A DNA stretch of 64,000 nucleotides from Oxytricha trifallax (taxonomy: Eukaryota > Ciliophora > Spirotrichea > Sporadotrichida > Oxytrichidae). The notes beneath the pieces are model-generated. The model saw nothing but the letters and a program-made list of their open reading frames with translations, was not told the origin of the DNA and did no database searches. The stretch lies in the NCBI GenBank assembly GCA_000711775.1, contig ARYC01000423.1, positions 88,892 to 152,891 of the forward strand, in the 5' to 3' direction. Position numbers and translations under genes: made by a program. Numbering within the stretch: position 1 is the first letter of the stretch; every line of letters begins with the position of its first letter. Shown here in pieces: positions 57,340 through 64,000 of the stretch.

Positions 57340-57800
57340 TTTTGTGGGGTGGGGACAAATCTTTTGGCAAAAAATTATATATGCAATCATATATGAAGTT
57401 TCTTCCCCAAAATTATGGATTTTTTTAGCACCATACATAAATTGTGTAATTTTTTAATTATCTAAAAATCTTTATCATCAATTATAATATTATTATTTTT
57501 AATTTAGCATAAAATATCATTTCTACCTTGATAATTAATTCAAGTTTTAATGAAAACTACATTAATTATTAACAGAAAACAATTATTTTAGCATTATTTT
57601 TAATAAATAACTTGATAAAGAATATATACATTGAAAATTATATATTATTAAAGGTTGATTTGTATATGGTAATGATAATTGAAATTAAAATTTATATGTT
57701 TCCAATAACTATTGTCAAAAAATATAGAATTTAATGTTGGGACAGTAAACTTCCGAAGGAGGCGGGAAACTGCAAGGGAGCAGGAAACTTCCTCCCCAAA
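57340..57800 (+). repeat. Dispersed ~500-bp repeat with GGAAACTTCC ends (copy 2)
   Basis: Relative of 46240-46740. The left end has GTGGGGTGGGGACAAATC and AAGTTTCTTCCCC, the right has AATTTAATGTTGGGACAG and GGAAACTTCCTCCCCAAA. The outermost G-rich and C-rich stretches are roughly complementary. Confidence 0.65.
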
Positions 57801-57809
57801 TTTTATTTA

Positions 57810-59580
57810 TTTTGCTGCTTCGTACCTATATTTTAATTAGTGTAATTTTTAACTTTGAGCTATTTACTTTCAAATATATAATTACAAATTAAATAAATTC
57901 TATATAAATTCTTTATAAAATTTATTCAAAATAATTTAATTATAACATAAATTTGATTTTATATATAAACTAATTTTTTTTTATAAGTTATGTTACATTA
58001 TTTAGAGATAAACTCCAAATTTACTCTTTTTATAAAAAATAAATAAATCACATTTCATATTGCTAGGAGGGTATATTAATTTTAAATTAATATTTATAAA
58101 TAATACTTTATGATAATTAGAAATATAATATTAATATAATGATTGGAATAAATTAGTAAAAATAAATTAGTTTTACTACTTGGTCCCAAAATATATAAAA
58201 ATTAAATAAAGATAAAATAAATTTCTAATTTAAAATTATAAAATTTACTTAAACCTATTGATTATAATTTTAATCTCTAAGGGTTTTACATATTTCAGAT
58301 TTTTTATATATTTTGACTGATCATTATTATTATTTTTCCACATTCCTTCAATTGTTGCATCTTTTCATTATTCTCGTATATTTTATAAAATATTTTTCTT
58401 TCTATTATCAATATATATATATATATAATATCAGCAATTTCTGTCGAATATTTTAGACCATATATTTAATTCGTATTTTATCTTAAGTATTTTCTTTGTT
58501 TTTATCTCTTAATTATTCAGCAATTTCTTTAAAATTATAATGTAACAAAATATATCCATTAGAGTATAAAAAAAGAATGTTTAATTAAACATATTTCATA
58601 AATTCATCGGGAAACAGATAAAATTATTTATATATTATTTAATAATTATATATGGATTATAATTCAATTTTTCATATGATTAACCTTTATAACTACTTTC
58701 GTATGTTCCTGCTCTTTATTATTTTGAATTTTATGTTTTATGTGTATTTTTATTGTATAGTCAGTAACTTTATTTTGTTTGATAAATAGTTTTAAAAATT
58801 AGAGGAAATCGTTAGAATCATTTTTAGAAGTTTCAAATAGCTGAAACCGTCTAAGAAATTTTTCAGGAATATTAAGGAAATTTAATTTACTTAAAGATAA
58901 TGAATGAATTCATATATTCAAAAAGAATTTGACTATGATAGAAATTCGAGTGGTAAAATTAAGAATAAAAACTAAAGTAAAAATTAATTACTTTAATTCA
59001 ACTATTCTCTTATTATTAATATTGAGAATTTATATTAAGATTTTCTAATATTTGTTTTTAATTAATTCACTTTCAAAAATACCTCGATTTCTCAAACAAA
59101 AAATAATGGAATGTGGTTTTATTTGAGTTATTTAATTAATAATTTAAATTAATTTTAGTAACATTTAAGTTTGTGAGAATAAAATATAACTGTAATAAGA
59201 CTTTAATATTTGTAGGATAATATATCAAATGTTATATACTTGACCTTAAATTAAAATCTCAATATGAATAGCGTTTTTTTATTATTTAACTAAGTTATAT
59301 ATTTGAAGAAATTTCAATTCATTATTGTGATTAGTGCAAATTCTGCAATCAACAAATATAATGGTTTAGATACAGAACCTCAAACTCATAACAATAAAGA
59401 ATATATAAACTTTACTTATAATTAGTTTGTTACTAGTAAGAAATTAAATCTCTTTTATGTTTTTTGTTACCTATTTAATTAGAACATACAATAGAACATA
59501 AAAACATATATTAATACAATAAATATTAAAATTAAGCTATTTGATTAAACAATAGGAAAAACTTTTTAATCAGGTAGTAA
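57810..59580. other. AT-rich spacer, no gene recognised
   Basis: No supported gene. A short (AT)n tract occurs near 58409-58428. Confidence 0.4.
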
Positions 59581-59588
59581 AATGTTTA

Positions 59589-60005
59589 ACCTTTTTGTAC
59601 CTTTTTTCATACTTAAGACCAATGGAATAGATAAGACAGTGTCATTAGCCTTCATTCATACTTATAAAAACATAAGTAAAAGAAGTCTAATATGTATTAA
59701 TTTCCTCTCAAGACACGGTACTCACTAAATCATAGCAGTCATCAGTTTCTTTCAATCCAACTAAAGATCTTCCTCGTATAATAGAATGACCATTTTCAAT
59801 CAATATTATATATAAATTAAGGAGCCTAACTCGAATTCAAATTTTCAGGAGATGCTGTCCAGACACTTAGCAAAAGTAGAGCATTATGTAATGAAAAACA
59901 AAAGTTGACAAAGAGAAAACTGAGAAAAGATCTATGAGAAGGAAAGTAGATAAATCTAGAATGTAATATTGACACAAAGACTCAAACTTATAAATTGGCA
60001 ATGAC
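59589..60005 (+). pseudogene. Coding-like island with in-frame TGAs
   Basis: ATG at about 59589 (MFNLFVPFFILKTNG) opens roughly 105 codons with protein-like composition, including FLSRHGTHQIIAVISFF and FQEMLSRHLAKVEHYVM. The same frame continues past TGAs near 59909, 59921 and 59999 with EKIYEKESRQIQNV between them. The TGAs fall in otherwise normal sequence, as would former tryptophan codons. I do not recognise the family. It could be an old element gene or a macronucleus-destined segment. Confidence 0.35.
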
Positions 60006-60009
60006 TTGA

Positions 60010-62530
60010 CTTTTGTATATATATAAAAAACACATTTGCAATCTTTAATATTGTTATTGACTATATTTTGAACAAAGCATTAGCATCTTACTTTAAATGT
60101 CTATTCATATTATATCTCAATTTAACCTTAATTTAAAAGTAAGGTTTATACATAAAAAGGAGATTGTTGAAAGAAGTATTTAAATATAAACATAAAGATT
60201 TATAACTATTTCGATCACAATTTAATGGTCCCATACTTTTAATAAATCCAATTTATCTCTAATAATTAAAGGACAAAATTTTAATTCATATTTAGCTAAA
60301 ATTATTATTTTATGTAAATTTTTTGAAAATCAAGAATTGTAATTATCTAAAATTAAAACAGAAAATAATTTGATTATTAAAAATTAAAATGGAGCGGAGT
60401 GGTTTCAACAAAGACTCGCAATTTGAATCTATGTAAGGCTATTATTATCTTTATTTTTTACTTTATCTCCTATATTTTAATTACTTTTTCTTATAGAAAA
60501 TAAATCAAACCTAATGTTGAATAACTGAAGAGAATAAAAACTAATAGAAATAAGAACTGATAGCAGAGTTCAATGAATTATAAAGCTTAGACAGCAGAGA
60601 TGCATTGAATAATTAAAACATACGAATAACAAGACAGTACAAATATGCAATATATATCAGTGTATAAACTTGCCCGCTAAAATAGAATTATTTTAGAATT
60701 TCTAAATAAATATAATATCGCATAATAAATAAATAAGGGCAGTTAGTATATTATGAGAAGTAAATGTATAAATACTCTCATTTTTTACAAATTTTGCGTC
60801 ATTACTTTAATTTATATATAAACTTTATATTACATGACTGTTTTTTTGATATTTAATTAATACAATTTCCTAATCATTTGTATTTTAGCAATATTATATT
60901 TTATAGCTAAGATCATTATTATATTTTAAATAAAAATTGCTTCTTTCAAATAAAAATATAAATTATTACTCATAAATTTGCAATATATAACTCAATTTAA
61001 ATCAGGAACAAATTCTATAGATAAAAATTAATGGAATGCTGATGATTGTTAGCAAGTATCAAGCATATAACAATTTATGGAAGAAGAGAATTGATGCAAT
61101 AAAATATTATAAAATAGCCTTCATACTGGTTTAAGTAGCAATTTTTCGCAAATACGGTTGCCATAAAACAATTAGTTTATGTAATGATTATTTAATATTC
61201 ATAAAAAATAGTTAATGCCCAATTAAATATTTGTTGATTAATTTTAGGTGTATAGTGAATTTATAATCAATGCATTTTAAAACTCTTTTGACATAATGAT
61301 CTTAGCATAAGTGAAATGACTGAAAACTTTACAGCAAATATAAATTCTTTTATTTTGGTTTTTTTGAGAATTTACTGTATAATTGTATTATCTTGTATTT
61401 TTTGCATTAGCAACTATTAATCAGCACCGACTCTTTGGCATCAATTTAATATATTTGGGATCAAAGAAGTCAAGATAGGAGTAACTAAAGGTTGGAGTGA
61501 ATAGAAAAACTTTTGACGTTGATGATAACATATAGTATTAATCAAGGGTAATCATTGATATATAATGTTTATTTTAAAAGTTATAAATGAATACTAAAAT
61601 TGATATAGATGAGTGGCTATATAAAGTTTGAAGATGTTAATTTGCTGCTTAGTCACAAAAGAACCCTTTTAGTATTAGCTAGAGAATTTTAATATAGTTT
61701 AAGTAGAATTATTCTGAAGTGAATGTTACTAAAACAAATAACAATGTTTCTAGAAAATGAGTAGAAGCTCACTGTTATTTTTTTATATCATTATAGATGA
61801 TATCATTACTATATGGTGTTTGCATTACTCAATGATAGTTAGATATTTAACAGCACCTTGTATAAGTATCAAAGTAGTAGTGGAAGATATAGACTCATTT
61901 GTTAAGAGTGACAGGAATAACAATTCGAAAACTGATTGATATCAAATTTAGCAACAATTTTAGAGGATCTAAATTTTTTTTACTGGATATGTAGAAATAT
62001 ACACATATAAAATTTTTTAAGCAAATTATTCATCATTTGAATAATTTCATATTATTCAATTACTCTATCCATTAACCTTTAAGGAAAATTTGTCATTATT
62101 ATTTAAATGAAAAGTAGAGATTTAATTCAAAATATAAAGTTTCCTTTTTCTATTTAATTGATAAATGCTTTTCCGGTTTGTGAAATTACAACTTATAAGC
62201 CCATCTAATTTACTTATCTTCTAACCTATACCTTAAATATTAATTCATATTTGAGTAATAAGTGCTATCCTCTATATTCTTTAATTGATTGATGTCAATT
62301 TCTCATTTTGAGTGAAGTTGCAGTCAAGGATGCATATCTTTTTAATCAGAGGATTTTACTCACTGTTATAGCATTAAATAATGATAACATCCTTTAAAAT
62401 TAACCCCATTTTTACATTGTTTAATACAAATGTAATATAAAACCATAATATTTATAATTATTTTATTGTATATATAGATCGATAAATGATAATATTTGAG
62501 TATTATATATTATTTGTAGTAATTTATACT
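60010..62530. other. AT-rich spacer, no confident gene
   Basis: Mostly featureless. A 60-codon frame at 61757-61939 ends with CISIKVVVEDIDSFVKSDRN and might be a gene fragment, but it has no support from context. Confidence 0.35.
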
Positions 62531-62559
62531 CCATAGCTTTCAATTCTCATTGAATTGAG

Positions 62560-62880
62560 TTTTCTTCTCTGTTGTATATTGGTTGAGCTCACTTAAAGTC
62601 GTCCGTTTAACAAGTTAAGGTCCACATGCTCTAAAATGAAATCCTGCTTTGCCTGAGTGTTATTTAAATTCTCATCTTACTTGACGGATTCCTTCTAACT
62701 TTAATTCTATGATATATCATTACTATCATTTTATAATTTATTATGCCTACTTAGTCCTTTAATATTAAACAGGAAACGATTGGCCTCAATGAAGTAGTAG
62801 TAGACCAATTTAAATCAAGTAGCTTAGAAATTGCTCTTGCTAGGTGTACCTTATGATTGAACTAGATATGGATACTTTAT
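62560..62880 (+). other. Coding-like island next to the TBE
   Basis: Local rise in GC and a frame reading KQETIGLNEVVVDQFKSSS and LEIALARCTL at about 62770-62850, closed by TGA. A protein-like stretch also lies near 62580-62640. It may be a short macronucleus-destined segment interrupted by the TBE and other eliminated DNA. No family recognised. Confidence 0.3.
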
Positions 62881-63111
62881 CGATTTTTGCATTTACTGAT
62901 TAATTATTGTTTTTATAATTGAATTAATAAACATTCAATTACTATAAAACTGAGTAGATCATATTTACTCAACTATTCTGTTCATTCTAGAAGGTCGCTT
63001 AATAAACAAGAAGCAGCTTTTAAACTTGAAGTTTGAATTTGAACTCAATAAACAGATTCAATATACATCAGCTGAAGGATTGCATCGGGGCAACTTTCCC
63101 ACGTATCCACT

Positions 63112-63190
63112 CAAAACCCCAAAACCCTTTCAGTAGTTTGATTGAGTTTTTGATTGATAAAAGTAGACTATTAGTGCATACTTTATTAGG
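63112..63190 (+). repeat. TBE terminal inverted repeat with C4A4 telomeric start
   Basis: Two C4A4 units, then CTTTCAGTAGTTTGATTGAG and a TTGATAAAAGTAGACTATTA block, nearly identical to the complement of 52850-52928. Confidence 0.9.
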
Positions 63191-63249
63191 GTTTTAATAG
63201 GGTTTATGTAGGGGTTTAATGTTTAAATATTAGTAATTTAAGTGAGTAT

Positions 63250-64000
63250 ATGCGAGGTATGGGGTCAGTCTATGACAGTGAGTATATAGATTTATTGTTT
63301 AAGTTAAGATATGGATGTGATGAATATAGTGAATAACTCAAGCCTATTCTGAATTATACGTCTATAGCAAGGCTACTCCATAAATCTCCAGCAACTGCGA
63401 GGTCTCACTGTCTATTAGCATTGAATTTAAAGAGATAGCATCTTAATTCTAAGCCTAAGAGACCCTTAAAATTTTAGCAGCATCATATTGAATATCTAAT
63501 TAATGATAAGACTCTTAAATACTGGGCTCATTTCTCTCTAGCCTACAGGGCTGTGATGTTTCATCGCCAATTTCCTGAGCTTCACATATCTGCTTAATCT
63601 ATAGCGAACATATATAAAAAGAAAGGAATATCTTACAAGACAGTCAATCGCATTAAGAGAATGATTAACTTTAATGTTCCATTTTATAAGGATAATTTAA
63701 ATTATATATTCGATTAAATGCAAAGGGCTAAGAGCATAATATAAAGTTCATAAACGCTGATGAGGCAGTATTCACCTTTAATACCTTCATATCAAGGTCT
63801 TGGTATAAGAGGTACAGCAACATTGAAGTATATGACTAAAAGGTTAAGGTTTAAACTCATGCAATACTTGGTGGAATAACTGAAAATAGTGGCCTCGACA
63901 CTTATGTTATTCACCCTCGTTCTATAAAGACTGAATAATATATTAAATTCTTGCAATAACTCAGAGATAAGTACGCTGACTAAGAAATTATTCTATTCGT
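63250..64000 (+). pseudogene. TBE-type transposase (IS630/Tc1 class), partial
   Basis: ATG at 63250 (MRGMGSVYDSEYIDLLFKL) follows the telomeric end by 138 bp. The amino part has SIARLLHKSPATARSHC (helix-turn-helix-like) and FPELHISAQSIANIYKKKG. After a probable one-base frameshift near 63717 the DDE core begins: FINADEAVFTFNTF has the first catalytic D, then WYKRYSNIEVYD and THAILGGITENSGL. The second D and final E lie beyond the window. TAA/TAG are glutamine throughout. With the shift, this copy is probably inactive unless the shift is a sequencing error. It cuts and pastes the C4A4-ended element in the germline genome. Confidence 0.85.

Larger units (their letters stand above)
63112..64000 (+). 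mobile_element. TBE-type transposon, left end, runs off the window
   Basis: CAAAACCCCAAAACCC begins at 63112 after ACT (5'-ANT-3'). The terminal repeat continues to about 63245 and matches, in complement, the ends at 52928 and 55207. The transposase gene follows at 63250. The right end lies beyond 64000. Confidence 0.9.

Noticed and set aside
1-64000. Alternative nuclear codes in which TGA encodes Cys or Trp
   Set aside because: Several clean genes (38863-39717, 23785-25137, 43862-44977) end at TGA and contain none inside, so TGA is a stop; scattered internal TGAs sit in genes that also have frameshifts or other signs of decay.

Overview
The window reads as germline (micronuclear) DNA of a spirotrichous ciliate, most likely an Oxytricha/Sterkiella/Stylonychia-type hypotrich. 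Two signals support this. First, every convincing protein is read with TAA and TAG as glutamine and TGA as the usual stop. Second, three element ends carry tandem G4T4/C4A4 (the hypotrich telomere repeat) next to 5'-ANT-3', as in the telomere-bearing elements (TBE) of Oxytricha, and the reading frame just inside encodes an IS630/Tc1-type transposase N-terminus. The DNA is very AT-rich. I see no rRNA, tRNA or CRISPR, and no complete ordinary cellular gene. What can be recognised is mostly mobile DNA of different ages, much of it decayed by frameshifts and in-frame TGA.

Layout. 1.9-4.5 kb: a 2.5-kb element with ~390-bp terminal inverted repeats (TIRs) and one decayed minus-strand gene. 4.8-7.0 kb: a GC-rich block of decayed minus-strand ORFs. 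10.2-12.1 kb: a 1.9-kb TIR element with a broken superfamily 3 (SF3) initiator helicase gene and AGTGGTCT iterons in its TIRs. 12.3-13.8 kb: another decayed minus-strand gene. 17.2-27.4 kb: a ~10-kb element with ~1.1-kb inverted arms, a long AT-rich minus-strand coding region, a 250-bp foldback insertion, and a nested 2.3-kb SF3-helicase element (23.4-25.6 kb) whose 450-residue gene is intact. 29.2-32.2 kb: a 3-kb segment bounded by a 24-bp inverted repeat, carrying decayed secreted-protein genes. 38.0-38.4 kb: a 421-bp foldback element.

38.9-45.0 kb is the most striking stretch. An intact zinc-finger MT-A70 adenine methyltransferase gene (minus strand) is divergent from a nearly intact SF2 helicase gene (plus strand). 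A Tc1/IS630-type transposon sits between them, carrying a transposase, a spliced minus-strand gene and a further ORF. 47.8-49.2 kb: a protein-kinase gene of the kind carried by ciliate transposons. 49.9-55.2 kb: a tandem duplication of an IS630-type transposase unit, each copy ending in a TBE telomeric end and a truncated TBE transposase. 63.1-64.0 kb: the left end of a third TBE, running off the window.

The rest (0-1.9, 7.0-10.1, 13.9-17, 32.3-38, 45-47.7 and 55.3-62.5 kb) is AT-rich spacer with dispersed repeats, hairpins and a few short coding-like islands that may be macronucleus-destined segments or old element pieces. Translations were done by hand. Frames were checked codon by codon for the methyltransferase, both helicase ORFs, the nested SF3 gene and the DDE transposase; other boundaries are approximate.
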